Assembly (NCBI RefSeq): GCF_021390435.2
Contig: NZ_JAJVCN010000003.1
Location: 496,001 to 560,000 of the forward strand
DNA from: Kibdelosporangium philippinense
GTDB lineage: Bacteria > Actinomycetota > Actinomycetes > Mycobacteriales > Pseudonocardiaceae
Reading direction: 5' to 3'
DNA: 64,000 nucleotides
Shown here: one piece after another, positions 33,408 to 42,279 of the stretch
Numbering within the stretch: the first letter of the stretch is position 1
How the letters are laid out: every line of letters begins with the position of its first letter
Notes under the pieces: generated by a model
The model's database searches: none
The model's input: only the letters and a program-made list of their open reading frames with translations
What the model was told of the DNA's origin: nothing
Made by a program: the position numbers and the translations under genes

Positions 33408-34019
33408 TCAGGCGGAGGAGCCTAGCATGCGCAGGACGAGGGTGGCGTATTCACGCCCCAGCGCCTTCGGCGTCTTGCGTGCACGCTCGCTGTACCAGCG
33501 CGCCACGTCGATGCCGAGCGACAGCACGGCCCGCGCGAAGACCTTCTCGTCGGGAACCGCGAAAGCACCCGCGCGGACGCCGTCGGCGATCAACCCCTGG
33601 ACGGCCTGCTCGATCCGGCGTCGCAAGCCCGCCACGATCGCGTACTCGTCCTCGGGCAAGGCGCCCAGCTCGTACTGCACGACACGGGCCACGATGTGGC
33701 GCTTGGCGTGCCATTCGACGAACCGCTCGACCATCAGACGCATCCGATCGAGCGGCGGGTCGTCACGGTCGATCGCCTCTTGGACCACCGCGAGCACCCG
33801 TTCGTGGCCGCTGCGGCTGATCTCGAACAACAACGCCGTCTTCGACGGGAAGTGCACATACAGCGCCGCCGGGCTCATCCCGGCGGCGGTGGCGATGTCC
33901 CTGGTCGTGGTGGCGTGGAAGCCGACCTTGGCGAAGGACTCGACCGCGGCGAACATCAGCCGTCGAGCCGCGTCCGGTTTGACGTCCGGCCACAGGTCGG
34001 CTGGCTGCGACATCGTCAT
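33408..34019 (-). CDS. TetR family regulator, divergent from SDR pair
   Basis: 203 aa. HTH TTRDIATAAGMSPAALYVHF (about residues 37-56) followed by SKTALLFEISRSGH. ATG 34019 (MTMSQPADLW) or ATG 34013. It is divergent from the SDR gene at 34071 with operator CTAAGCGCGTGCTTAG in between, so it most likely binds that motif and may control all four sites carrying it. The effector is unknown; the neighbours suggest an acyl-CoA or steroid-like compound. Confidence 0.9.
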   Translation of the reverse strand: MTMSQPADLWPDVKPDAARRLMFAAVESFAKVGFHATTTRDIATAAGMSPAALYVHFPSKTALLFEISRSGHERVLAVVQEAIDRDDPPLDRMRLMVERFVEWHAKRHIVARVVQYELGALPEDEYAIVAGLRRRIEQAVQGLIADGVRAGAFAVPDEKVFARAVLSLGIDVARWYSERARKTPKALGREYATLVLRMLGSSA

Positions 34020-34039
34020 ACCAGAACAATAGTCGCACG

Positions 34040-34055
34040 CTAAGCGCGTGCTTAG
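34040..34055. promoter_or_regulatory. Candidate TetR operator, motif 2 (site C)
   Basis: CTAAGCGCGTGCTTAG with perfect 6-bp arms in the 51-bp gap between divergent TetR and SDR starts. Confidence 0.78.
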
Positions 34056-34070
34056 GAAAGGACGGCACTC

Positions 34071-34817
34071 GTGACGTCGTTGCAGGACCGGGTCTCGATC
34101 GTCACCGGCGCCAGCCGTGGCATCGGCCTCGGCATCGCGAAAGAGCTGGTCGAGCGCGGCGCGAAGGTGTGCATCACCGCGCGCAAGCCCGAGCCGCTCG
34201 AAGAAGCGGCCAAGGGCCTCGGCGAGAACGCGATCTTCGTAGCGGGCAAGGCTGACGACGACGCACACCAGACCGAGGCGGTCGCCCGGACGATGGAAGC
34301 CTTCGGCCGGGTGGACATGCTGGTCAACAACACCGGCATCAACCCGGTGTTCGGCCCGCTCGTCGACATCGACCAAGGCGCGGCGGCGAAAATCTTCGGC
34401 GTGAACGTGCTCGCGCCGCTGGCGTGGACCCGCAAGGCACGCGACGCGTGGATGGGCGAGCACGGCGGGTCGATCGTGAACATCGCGTCACTCGCCGGCC
34501 TGCGCGCCTTGCCCGGCATCGGCATGTACGGCGTGAGCAAGGCGGCCCTGATCAGGCTGACCATGGAACTGGCCGTCGACCTGAGCCCGGGAATCCGGGT
34601 GAACGCGGTCGCGCCAGCGATCGTGAAGACGAAGTTCGCCGAAGCCCTTGTGCAGGGCAACGAGGAAGCGGTCGCGAACTTGTACCCGCTGAAGCGGCTC
34701 GGCGTGCCAGCCGATATCGCGGGCGCGGTCGCGTTCCTGCTATCGGACGAAGCCAGCTGGATCACCGGCCAGACACTGACCCTGGACGGCGGCATCACGT
34801 TGGGCGTTGGACTGTGA
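34071..34817 (+). CDS. SDR family oxidoreductase (FabG-like)
   Basis: 248 aa. TGASRGIGLGIAKELVERGA (cofactor), NNTGINPVFGPL (T replaces the usual A in NNAG), catalytic Ser in NIASLAGLRALPGIG, YGVSKAALIRLT, and PAIVKTKFAEALV. It probably acts on a 3-hydroxyacyl-CoA or a similar secondary alcohol. The GTG at 34071 has AAAGGA upstream. Its TGA overlaps the GTG of the next SDR, so the two are coupled. Controlled by the operator at 34040. Confidence 0.92.
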   Translation: MTSLQDRVSIVTGASRGIGLGIAKELVERGAKVCITARKPEPLEEAAKGLGENAIFVAGKADDDAHQTEAVARTMEAFGRVDMLVNNTGINPVFGPLVDIDQGAAAKIFGVNVLAPLAWTRKARDAWMGEHGGSIVNIASLAGLRALPGIGMYGVSKAALIRLTMELAVDLSPGIRVNAVAPAIVKTKFAEALVQGNEEAVANLYPLKRLGVPADIAGAVAFLLSDEASWITGQTLTLDGGITLGVGL

Positions 34818-35587
34818 GCTTCCCATTGCGGGACTCAGGAGTTGTCATCACCGGCGCCGCCCGTGGCATCGGTGCGGCACTCGCCGATCGCTTCGCCGCC
34901 GAAGGCGCCCGGCTCGTTCTGGCCGATGTGGACGATGCGATCACGGCAGTCGCCTCGGAACTTGGTGCCACTGCGGTCGTCGGCGATGCTGCTTCGGAAG
35001 AAGGCGTCGCCCGGCTCATCTCCGAAGCTCGTGCGGCACTGGGCGAAGTGGACATGTTCTGCGCCAACGCGGGAATCGCGCCCATGGGCGGCCCGGACGC
35101 GCCAGAGGAAGAATGGGCGCGTACCTGGGACATCAACGTCATGGCCCATGTCCGGGCGGCCCGTGCGCTGCTTCCTGAATGGCTGGAGCGTGGCCGTGGA
35201 CACTTTCTTGCGACGGTGTCGGCGGCAGGGCTGCTCACGTCCCTCGGCTCAGCGTCCTATTCGGTCACGAAGCATGGCGCGCTGGCGTTCGCGGAATGGC
35301 TTCTGGCGACGTACAAGCATCGCGGGATCACTGTGCAAGCCATTTGCCCGCAAGGGGTTCTGACCCAGATGCTGGAGGACACCGGACCGGGCGGCAAGCT
35401 GCTGATGGGCGAAGGCGCGATCACCGCCGAGCAGGTCGCCGAAACGGTGGTCGAGGCATTGCGCGGCGACTCGTTCCTGATCCTGCCGCACCCGGAAGTC
35501 GCCCGGTACTACGCGACCCGCGCGACACAGAACGATCGGTGGATCGGCGGCATGAACAAGCTTCAACGCAAGGTAGAGGAGCTCTGA
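34814..35587 (+). CDS. SDR family oxidoreductase
   Basis: 257 aa. TGAARGIGAALADRFAAEGA, CANAGIAPMGGP (the NNAG position is CANAG), catalytic Ser in TVSAAGLLTSLGSASYS and YSVTKHGALAFAEW. It diverges clearly from the SDR before it. The C-terminal RYYATRATQNDRWIGGMNKL tail is longer than in FabG. It overlaps the upstream SDR by 4 bp. It probably works on the same substrate class in a two-step conversion. Confidence 0.9.
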   Translation: MSFPLRDSGVVITGAARGIGAALADRFAAEGARLVLADVDDAITAVASELGATAVVGDAASEEGVARLISEARAALGEVDMFCANAGIAPMGGPDAPEEEWARTWDINVMAHVRAARALLPEWLERGRGHFLATVSAAGLLTSLGSASYSVTKHGALAFAEWLLATYKHRGITVQAICPQGVLTQMLEDTGPGGKLLMGEGAITAEQVAETVVEALRGDSFLILPHPEVARYYATRATQNDRWIGGMNKLQRKVEEL

Positions 35588-35610
35588 CTTCCTTACCGCA
35601 CAGAGGTCCG

Positions 35611-35639
35611 TTGACGACATACTAAGCGGTTGCTAACTT
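35611..35639 (+). promoter_or_regulatory. Promoter with embedded operator motif 2 (site D)
   Basis: TTGACG (35611-35616), 17-base spacer, TAACTT (35634-35639). The spacer contains CTAAGCGGTTGCTAAC (35622-35637), an imperfect copy of the operator, so a bound repressor would block RNA polymerase directly. It drives the transporter at 35685. Confidence 0.78.
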
Positions 35640-35684
35640 CAGACGACGCGCAAGCCCCCACTTCTTCTGCGAGGTTGAGGCTCA

Positions 35685-36983
35685 ATGGACAGTGACGTCC
35701 GGCATCGGCGGAAGATCGCGACCGCGGCAGGTTTGGCGGCGGCGGTCGAGTGGTACGACTACTTTATTTTCGGCGTGGCGGCCGCGCTCGTGTTCGGCCG
35801 CCAGTTCTACCCGGCTGACGATCCCGTCGCCGGGGTGCTCGCCTCGTTCGCGACCTTCGCTGTTGGCTTCGCCGCACGGCCAATTGGCGGCATCATCGCA
35901 GGTCAGCTTGGCGACAAGCGTGGCCGTAAGCCGATGTTGGTGGCCGCGCTGGTGATCATGAGCTTGTCGACGACAGCGATCGGCCTGCTGCCGACGTACC
36001 AGTCGATCGGCATTCTGGCGCCGATTTTGCTTGTCCTGCTGCGGGTTTTGCAGGGTCTTGCGGTCGGCGCGCAGTGGGGCGGGGCGATGTTGCTGGCGGC
36101 GGAGTACGCGCCGTCGGGAAAGCGTGGGCTCTACAGCAGTTTCGTCCAGCTCGGTGTCCCTATTGGAGTCGTGCTGGCGAATACCGTGTTCTTGCTCGCG
36201 GTTCAGGTGACGGGTTCCGGCTTCGCGTCGTGGGGCTGGCGGATTCCTTTCCTGGTCGGCATTTTCGTGCTCGTCCTGGCGTGGTTCATCCACACCCGGG
36301 TTGAGGAGACGCCGGAATTCCTTGCCGCGGAGGCAAAGATGGCCTCCGCGGAGCAGCGCGGGTCGCCGCTTGGCGTGATTCTGCGTAAGCACCTCGGCAC
36401 GGTGTTGCTCGCGGGCGGCTCGTTCGCGGTGAACACGGCAACGTTCTACATCCTGCTGACTGGCGTGCTCGACTACGCCACCCGGCATCTCGGGTTGCCG
36501 CGCGGGCCGATCCTGACGATCACGATACTGGTCAGCCTGACCCAGTTCGTCGTGATCCCGTTGGCCGCCAAGCTTTCCGACCAGGTGCCAAGGATCCGGA
36601 TCTACAGGTTCGGCGCGGTCGGCATCATGGTCTGGGCGGTGCCGATGTTCCTGCTGATCGATACCGGCAACTACTTCGCGATCACCATCAGCAGCTTCAT
36701 CGCCAGCACGTTCCTCGGCATCATGTACGGCCCACAGGCAGCACTGTTCGCCGAGCTGTTCACCCCGGAGATGCGGTACACGGGCGCGTCGCTCGGCTAC
36801 CAGATCAGCGCGGTGCTCGGCGGCGGACTGGCGCCGTTCATCATGGTCCTGCTGCTGGAGTCGACGGACACGTCGCTGTCGGTGTCCGCGTACATCATCG
36901 TGCTCGCCGTGATCGCCTTGTTCTCGATCGCGGTTCTGGCAAGAAAAGCACGAGACCGAGCGAAGCGAACCGTGCTGGAATGA
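35685..36983 (+). CDS. MHS family MFS metabolite:H+ symporter
   Basis: 432 aa with 12 membrane segments. Family features: AAVEWYDYFIFGVAAALVFG in TM1, ARPIGGIIAGQLGDKRGRKP (motif A), LQGLAVGAQWGGAMLLAAEYAP in TM4, and a repeat of the motif AAKLSDQVPRIRIYRFG. This is the ShiA/ProP-like group that takes up organic acids and similar metabolites. Site D in its promoter links it to the TetR at 33408, so it may import the substrate of the adjacent SDR/enoyl-CoA enzymes. Confidence 0.9.
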   Translation: MDSDVRHRRKIATAAGLAAAVEWYDYFIFGVAAALVFGRQFYPADDPVAGVLASFATFAVGFAARPIGGIIAGQLGDKRGRKPMLVAALVIMSLSTTAIGLLPTYQSIGILAPILLVLLRVLQGLAVGAQWGGAMLLAAEYAPSGKRGLYSSFVQLGVPIGVVLANTVFLLAVQVTGSGFASWGWRIPFLVGIFVLVLAWFIHTRVEETPEFLAAEAKMASAEQRGSPLGVILRKHLGTVLLAGGSFAVNTATFYILLTGVLDYATRHLGLPRGPILTITILVSLTQFVVIPLAAKLSDQVPRIRIYRFGAVGIMVWAVPMFLLIDTGNYFAITISSFIASTFLGIMYGPQAALFAELFTPEMRYTGASLGYQISAVLGGGLAPFIMVLLLESTDTSLSVSAYIIVLAVIALFSIAVLARKARDRAKRTVLE

Positions 36984-36987
36984 CTTC

Positions 36988-38091
36988 ATGGACAACAGCG
37001 AGCTCGCCGCGGCCATCGATCGCGGCGAGTTGTCGTTGTCGGAGCTGATCGAAGTATCGGCCCGCACATCGCCCATCTGGCGAGGAGCGCAGGTCAGTGC
37101 GGTCATGGAGCTGGCCAGAACGAACTCCCCACAGGCACACGACGCGCTGTTGGACGTCGTCCGCCGAGGCGACTTGCTGCCGACCTACGCCATCAGGACG
37201 ATCGTGCCGCGTGGTGACAAACGCTTCGTCCACCCGCTGTTGGAAATCCTGTCGACCAGCACCAACAGCCTCGCAAACGCGGTGTTCCTGCTGGGCGAGA
37301 CGCAGTCCGAAGCGGCCGTGCAGCCTATTGCCGACCTGATCCACGATCCCGCGCTCGTGTACGAATGCGTCGTGGCGCTGGGAAAAATCGGGTCACCGGC
37401 GGCACTCCCCGCCCTGATCGACGCCACCCGCCACGACCAGTACCAAGTCCGTTTGCTGGCGGTGCGAGCGCTCCGACGAATCGGCGACTCCCGCGCCACC
37501 AAGGCAGCCATGGCCGCGACAGACGACGTCGAACCCGTTGTCCGCGCGGCCGCGATCCGCCTGCTCGCCGACATCGGCGGCCCCGAAACCCTCGGCCGTC
37601 TCCTCGCATTCGCCGAAGGACCCGAGTGCCGCGCGGCGCTGGCAGGCATCGAGCGCCTCGCCGACCCACGGTCAGCGCGGACGTTGCAGTACGTGATCTA
37701 CGTCGCCGCCGATCGCCGCACCCGCTACCTGGCTGCACGAGCCTTGGAGCGATCGATGCACGGGGCACCCGTGTGGAACTGGCAATACCTCGACTATGTT
37801 TATGTCCGTCGCGTGGCCGTGTGGTTCTGGCGGTTTGAAAAGCACCCGGACGGGTTGATCAGGTCCTTGAAGGATCCCGACGAACTGGTCCGCATGCATG
37901 CCGCGGCAGGCCTCGGCCACATGGCCACCAGCGAAGCCGTGGCGCCCCTGCGATCAGCACTGCTCGACCCCGCGGCCCGGGTCCGAGCGGCGGCGGTCAC
38001 GGCGTTGCGACGGATCGGCGAAGACGTCCAATCCATGCGGGACGACCCGCACCCCTCGGTCAGAGCCGCGGCCGGAAACCGCCAGCGTTGA
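36988..38091 (+). CDS. HEAT-repeat protein
   Basis: 367 aa of tandem helical repeats of about 31 residues: LVYECVVALGKIGSPAALPA, YQVRLLAVRALRRIGDSRAT, PVVRAAAIRLLADIGGPETL, and again ELVRMHAAAGLGHMATSEAV and ARVRAAAVTALRRIGEDVQS. PBS-lyase/HEAT type, so a protein-interaction scaffold rather than an enzyme. It starts 4 bp after the transporter stop and may be co-transcribed. A Trp/Tyr-rich stretch (VWNWQYLDYVYVRRVAVWFW) interrupts the repeats at about residues 255-275. Confidence 0.85.
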   Translation: MDNSELAAAIDRGELSLSELIEVSARTSPIWRGAQVSAVMELARTNSPQAHDALLDVVRRGDLLPTYAIRTIVPRGDKRFVHPLLEILSTSTNSLANAVFLLGETQSEAAVQPIADLIHDPALVYECVVALGKIGSPAALPALIDATRHDQYQVRLLAVRALRRIGDSRATKAAMAATDDVEPVVRAAAIRLLADIGGPETLGRLLAFAEGPECRAALAGIERLADPRSARTLQYVIYVAADRRTRYLAARALERSMHGAPVWNWQYLDYVYVRRVAVWFWRFEKHPDGLIRSLKDPDELVRMHAAAGLGHMATSEAVAPLRSALLDPAARVRAAAVTALRRIGEDVQSMRDDPHPSVRAAAGNRQR

Positions 38092-38118
38092 GGCCCCGAC
38101 CGGCGCACGCTTGTCGAC

Positions 38119-38580
38119 ATGGAGATTCGGTACACCGCGATCCCGGCCCCGCGGCTGGAAGCAATGCGAGACGCGGGCAAAGACGAGTTCGGCAACAAGT
38201 GGCAGCTGCGAGTGGCGGAAGGCTGGGAGCCGCTGCGGTGTTGCCTGCGCAAGGCTGCTGTGGATGAAGACATCGCGCTGATCTGTTACGCGCCTTGGGA
38301 TTCACCCAGTCCGTGGATGGAGGCCGGTCCGGTGTTCGTGCACTACGAGGCCTGCTCGGGGTACCCGGCCACAACCGAGTACCCCGAATTGTTCAGGCAC
38401 AACAAGGCGATCCTGAACCCGTTCGACCACACGGGCGCCAGGGCTTATGACCACATCACGTTCCTGGATCGCGAGGACGACCACGAGGCCGCACTGACTG
38501 AGGTGCTGAGCCAGCCGGAGGTGGCATTCGTGCACGTCAGGAGCCGGAAGGCAGGCTGCTTCCATTTCCTGGCTGAGTAA
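38119..38580 (+). CDS. DUF1203 domain protein
   Basis: 153 aa. Matches DUF1203: EPLRCCLRKAAVDEDIALIC, then YAPWDSPSPWMEAGPVFVHY, YPELFRHNKAILNPFDHTGA and the final VAFVHVRSRKAGCFHFLAE. No known activity. ATG 38119, 27 bp after the HEAT gene. The 134 bp between this gene and the convergent ligA stop contain no obvious hairpin of the common family. Confidence 0.85.
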   Translation: MEIRYTAIPAPRLEAMRDAGKDEFGNKWQLRVAEGWEPLRCCLRKAAVDEDIALICYAPWDSPSPWMEAGPVFVHYEACSGYPATTEYPELFRHNKAILNPFDHTGARAYDHITFLDREDDHEAALTEVLSQPEVAFVHVRSRKAGCFHFLAE

Positions 38581-38714
38581 AGCCTCCACAGCGCTGCCCA
38601 CCATCGTGGCGACCGCTATTCCTGGCCAGCTAGGCCGCTGTCTCACTCGGCCAATGGTGACCAAGCGTGTTCGACAGCGTCGCGCCCAGGCGGGTTCCGC
38701 AAGGATTGCGACCT

Positions 38715-40838
38715 TTATTCGGCTTCTTCTTCCTCTCCGCCGATCGTGGCTACCTCTGTTGCGGCTTCTGGGCCTCGGGCGAGCAGTACCTGGAAGCCGT
38801 CTTCGTCAAGGACCGGGACCTTCAGCTGAATCGCCTTGTCGTACTTCGATCCCGGCGAGTCGCCCACGACCACGAACGACGTCTTCTTCGACACCGATCC
38901 CACGGCCTTGCCGCCGCGGGCGATGATGGCTTCCTTTGCTTCATCGCGCGACAGCGTCGGCAGGGTTCCGGTGACCACAATGGACAAACCTTGCAGGTTG
39001 CGCGGGACCGACTCGTCGCGCTCGTCTTCCATCTTGACCCCGGCTTCACGCCAACGGTCGACGATGTCCCTGTGCCACTTGACGGTCCACCAGTCCTGCA
39101 ATGCTGTCACGATCGTCGGGCCGACGCCTTCGGCCGCGGCGAGTTCTTCTTCCGTTGCCGAGAAGATTCGGTCGAGGGAGCCGAACTCCATCGCCAAGGC
39201 CCTGGCCGCCGTCGGGCCGACGTGGCGGATCGACAGGGCGACCAGAACCCTCCAGAGTGGACGTTCCTTCGCCGACTGCAGGTTTGCGGCCAGTTTGGCG
39301 CCGTTCTGGGACAGTTCACCGGAGATCGTGCGGAACAGCTCGACTTGCTTGATCTCTTCTTCGCCAAGGTCGAAGAGGTCTGCTTCGTTCTCGTAGACCT
39401 CCGAGTTGACCAGGGCGGTTGCGCTTTCGTAGCCGAGGACCTCGATGTCCAGCGCGCTGCGGCCGCCGATGTAGCTGAGGCGCTCGCGCAGCTGGCCAGG
39501 GCAGAACTGGGCGTTCGGACAGCGGATGTCGACGTCGGCTTCCTTTTCCGGTCGCAGCGGTGTGCCGCATTCCGGGCAGGTCACCGGCATCACGAACTCA
39601 CGCTCGTCACCCGTGCGCGCGTCGACGACCGGCCCGAGCACCTCGGGGATGACGTCACCTGCCTTACGCAGGACGATGCGATCGCCGATCAGCACGCCTT
39701 TGCGCTTGACTTCGCTGGCGTTGTGCAACGTTGCCCGTGCGACCGTCGAACCTGCCACTGACACTGGTTCGGTGACGGCATATGGCGTCACCCGGCCGGT
39801 TCTGCCGACGTTCACCCGGATGTCGAGCAGTTTGGTGGTGACCTCTTCCGGCGGGTACTTGAACGCGATCGCCCAGCGCGGCGCCCTCGATGTGGTGCCG
39901 AGCCGCCGTTGCAACGGCACCTCGTCAACCTTGATCACGATGCCGTCGATCTCGTGCTCGGCGTCGTGCCGGTGCTCTTCCCAGTACTTGATGAAGTCGT
40001 TGACTTCCTTGTGCGTGTTCAGCACTTTGGTGTGCGTCGACACGGGCAGGCCCCACGCCTTCAGCGCCTCATACGAATGCGACTGACGGTCGGGCTCGAA
40101 GCCTTCGCGCTTGCCGAGGCCGTGGCAGATCAGCCGGAGCTTGCGGCTCGCGGTGATGCTGGGATCCTTCTGCCGCAACGAACCCGCGGCGGTGTTGCGC
40201 GGGTTCGCGTACACCGGCTTGCCTGCCTCGACCTGCTTGGCGTTGAGTTCGAGGAAGTCCTCGACCAGGAAGAAGACCTCGCCACGGACTTCGACCAGCT
40301 TCGGCACGGGGTACTCGTCCGTGCCGGTCAGCACTTCGGGCACGTCCTGCAACGTGCGCACATTCAGCGTCACGTCCTCGCCCGTGCGACCGTCACCCCT
40401 GGTCAAGCCCCTGATCAGGCGGCCATTCTCGTACAGCAGGTTGATCGCGAGGCCGTCGATCTTCAGCTCGCACAAGTAGTGAGCGGCGTCGCCGACCTCT
40501 TTGGCGACCCGGTCGTACCACGCGTTCATCTCTTCGGCGTTGAACGCGTTGTCCAGGCTGAGCATGCGTTCGAGGTGGTCAACCGCGGTGAAGTCGGTCG
40601 AAAACATGCCACCTACGCGCTGGGTCGGCGAGTCGGGCGTGGCGAGCGCGGGGTGCTCATCCTCAAGCGCCTGCAGCTCGCCGAGCAGCTTGTCGAACTC
40701 GCCGTCCGTGATCGTTGGCGAATCCAGCACGTAGTAGCGGAACTGGTGGCCGCGGAGTTCCTCGGCCAGCTCCGCGTGGCGGTTGCGGACGTCGCCCGGT
40801 ACGTCTTCGAGGCCTTCGGCTTCGTCAGTGCTGGTCAC
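38715..40838 (-). CDS. ligA: NAD+-dependent DNA ligase
   Basis: Essential replicative ligase, 707 aa. Adenylation Lys 126 in CELKIDGLA, then the domains in usual order: NTase, OB fold (VGRTGRVTPYAVTEPV), Cys4 zinc finger (CPECGTPLRPEKEADVDIRC, then PNAQFC), HhH region, and a C-terminal BRCT (about 625-695: LQGLSIVVTGTLPTLSRDEA). The tail EVATIGGEEEEAE is acidic. GTG 40838 is used because it gives VTSTDEAEGLEDVPGDVR and the longer frame adds residues without family similarity. Confidence 0.97.
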   Translation of the reverse strand: MTSTDEAEGLEDVPGDVRNRHAELAEELRGHQFRYYVLDSPTITDGEFDKLLGELQALEDEHPALATPDSPTQRVGGMFSTDFTAVDHLERMLSLDNAFNAEEMNAWYDRVAKEVGDAAHYLCELKIDGLAINLLYENGRLIRGLTRGDGRTGEDVTLNVRTLQDVPEVLTGTDEYPVPKLVEVRGEVFFLVEDFLELNAKQVEAGKPVYANPRNTAAGSLRQKDPSITASRKLRLICHGLGKREGFEPDRQSHSYEALKAWGLPVSTHTKVLNTHKEVNDFIKYWEEHRHDAEHEIDGIVIKVDEVPLQRRLGTTSRAPRWAIAFKYPPEEVTTKLLDIRVNVGRTGRVTPYAVTEPVSVAGSTVARATLHNASEVKRKGVLIGDRIVLRKAGDVIPEVLGPVVDARTGDEREFVMPVTCPECGTPLRPEKEADVDIRCPNAQFCPGQLRERLSYIGGRSALDIEVLGYESATALVNSEVYENEADLFDLGEEEIKQVELFRTISGELSQNGAKLAANLQSAKERPLWRVLVALSIRHVGPTAARALAMEFGSLDRIFSATEEELAAAEGVGPTIVTALQDWWTVKWHRDIVDRWREAGVKMEDERDESVPRNLQGLSIVVTGTLPTLSRDEAKEAIIARGGKAVGSVSKKTSFVVVGDSPGSKYDKAIQLKVPVLDEDGFQVLLARGPEAATEVATIGGEEEEAE

Positions 40839-40848
40839 GCATTGGAGA

Positions 40849-41484
40849 CTAGTCCAGCCCCCTGACAATTTCGCGAAGCTCCAGCAGGCCTATCGCACCC
40901 TGCGGCTCGGTCTCAGCAGTCTCCACCCGACGGAGTCGTTCGGCGGCGAGCCGCTCACCCAGAGTGGCATCGAGCGGGAGGTACGTCAGCGCCTCACGTG
41001 CCGCCTGGTCGAGCTCGGCGAACTGCGGGTGGTGCACGGCGACGTCGACGACCCCTTCGGCCTCGTCCACCTGGACCGCGACCCGGACGTCCGCCAGCGG
41101 GATGTGCAGAACGCCCAGGTTGACGGTCACTTCAGTCGGGTCGGGCACGGGCGGAACGGAGTCGTGGTACTCCCAGATCGCGTCCTCGGCCGGTGCTGCG
41201 GCTTTCCACGCGTCGGTGTACGGCCGCAGTCTCGGGTCCTCCTGGCCGGAGATCACCAGGGCGTAGATGGCGCGCTGGCCACGTTCGAGCGAGAAGTGCA
41301 GCTGAGGATGCACGACGGCGACGAGCTCACACAGGTCGTTCTCGACCCGGTTCGGCTCCCTGTCGCCCAACGCGGCGCTGACCGCGGGCAACAGCTCGAC
41401 CCATCCGCGCCAGAACTCGGCCGCCGCCTCGGCAGGATCACGCTGAGGAGCGGGCTCGGGATGGCGCCGCCTGAACCACTTCAC
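40849..41484 (-). CDS. Conserved hypothetical protein
   Basis: 211 aa, soluble. The N-terminus is basic (KWFRRRHPEPAPQRDP), followed by EFWRGWVELLPAVSAALGD and LHFSLERGQRAIYALVISGQ. No catalytic motif is visible and no family was recognised. It starts with GTG at 41484 and ends 10 bp upstream of the ligA start on the same strand, so it may be co-transcribed with ligA. It is divergent from the lipoprotein at 41548. Confidence 0.75.
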   Translation of the reverse strand: MKWFRRRHPEPAPQRDPAEAAAEFWRGWVELLPAVSAALGDREPNRVENDLCELVAVVHPQLHFSLERGQRAIYALVISGQEDPRLRPYTDAWKAAAPAEDAIWEYHDSVPPVPDPTEVTVNLGVLHIPLADVRVAVQVDEAEGVVDVAVHHPQFAELDQAAREALTYLPLDATLGERLAAERLRRVETAETEPQGAIGLLELREIVRGLD

Positions 41485-41547
41485 TCCCGACAACCTAGCC
41501 GCCCTCAGACACGTCCACCTTCGAAACGAGATTTCTGGGGGTGGACC

Positions 41548-42279
41548 ATGCGCAAGCTCTGGTTGGTCGTGCCGGTTCTGGTCCTTTCCGGGTGCTCGCC
41601 TGCGCAGCGGGAACCTGCCGTGGCGCAACCGGCGAGCGCGGTGCACCCGGACCTGGACTGGACCACGTTCCCGGTTGACCGAAAACCCCGGCCGATCATC
41701 CTGCTCGACCCGCTGCCGAAGCCGGGAATGGAACTGACGCTGGCATCGGCGCCTACGCCACCAGCGACAATGCCGGTCACACTGCCGGACGGTGTGGTCT
41801 CGTGGCCGACGATCAACGCCGAGGCGGCGTTGTTGGCAATGGGTGCTCGTCGCGGCGGGCCGTCCGTGCCAGCGACACTGGCGTCGGCATCGTTCGACAC
41901 GGATCGTGGCAAGGTGACGTTGCCGGTCTGGCGTTTCGGGACTGTTGAATGGCCAGCACTGGAGCCGTCGGTTTTTTGGAAGCTCGGCAAGCTCCCGCGG
42001 TTCGCCACGGAGAACCCGCCCGCGCGGCTCGACGGGCTGAAGCTGACGGTGTCCTTGCTCGTCAGCCGGGAACCGTGCCCGGGTTCCGAACCGCCTGTGT
42101 ACCGCGGTGTGGCAAAGGAATCAGCGACGACCGTGACTGTCTACGCGACCGCGGACAACGCGGGAAAGTGTTTGCCTGGCGACAGCGAAATGCGCCCGTT
42201 CGAGGTCACCCTTCCTTCACCGTTGGGCGCCAGAGTCCTCGTCTACGGGAGCGGATCACCCATCGCGGTCAACCCCTGA
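41548..42279 (+). CDS. Putative lipoprotein, unknown function
   Basis: 243 aa. Clear lipoprotein signal: KLWLVVPVLVLSGCS with Cys 16. The mature part is Pro-rich with no catalytic motif that I recognise (FPVDRKPRPIILLDPLPKP; CPGSEPPVYRGVAKESATTV). Two well-spaced Cys near residues 190 and 213 could form a disulfide. Start ATG 41548 with GGGGGTGG upstream. Its 3' end overlaps the convergent LysR gene by 24 bp. Confidence 0.75.
   Translation: MRKLWLVVPVLVLSGCSPAQREPAVAQPASAVHPDLDWTTFPVDRKPRPIILLDPLPKPGMELTLASAPTPPATMPVTLPDGVVSWPTINAEAALLAMGARRGGPSVPATLASASFDTDRGKVTLPVWRFGTVEWPALEPSVFWKLGKLPRFATENPPARLDGLKLTVSLLVSREPCPGSEPPVYRGVAKESATTVTVYATADNAGKCLPGDSEMRPFEVTLPSPLGARVLVYGSGSPIAVNP

Noticed and set aside
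33427..34032. Plus-strand open frame after a GGAGGAG site
   Set aside because: It is antisense to the TetR gene, Ser/Arg/Thr-rich and without motifs. The upstream signals are reported separately as an orphan block.
38581..38714. Another member of the CTCGTGAGTG hairpin family between DUF1203 and ligA
   Set aside because: The interval between the convergent stops was read for the outer-arm sequence and none was found.
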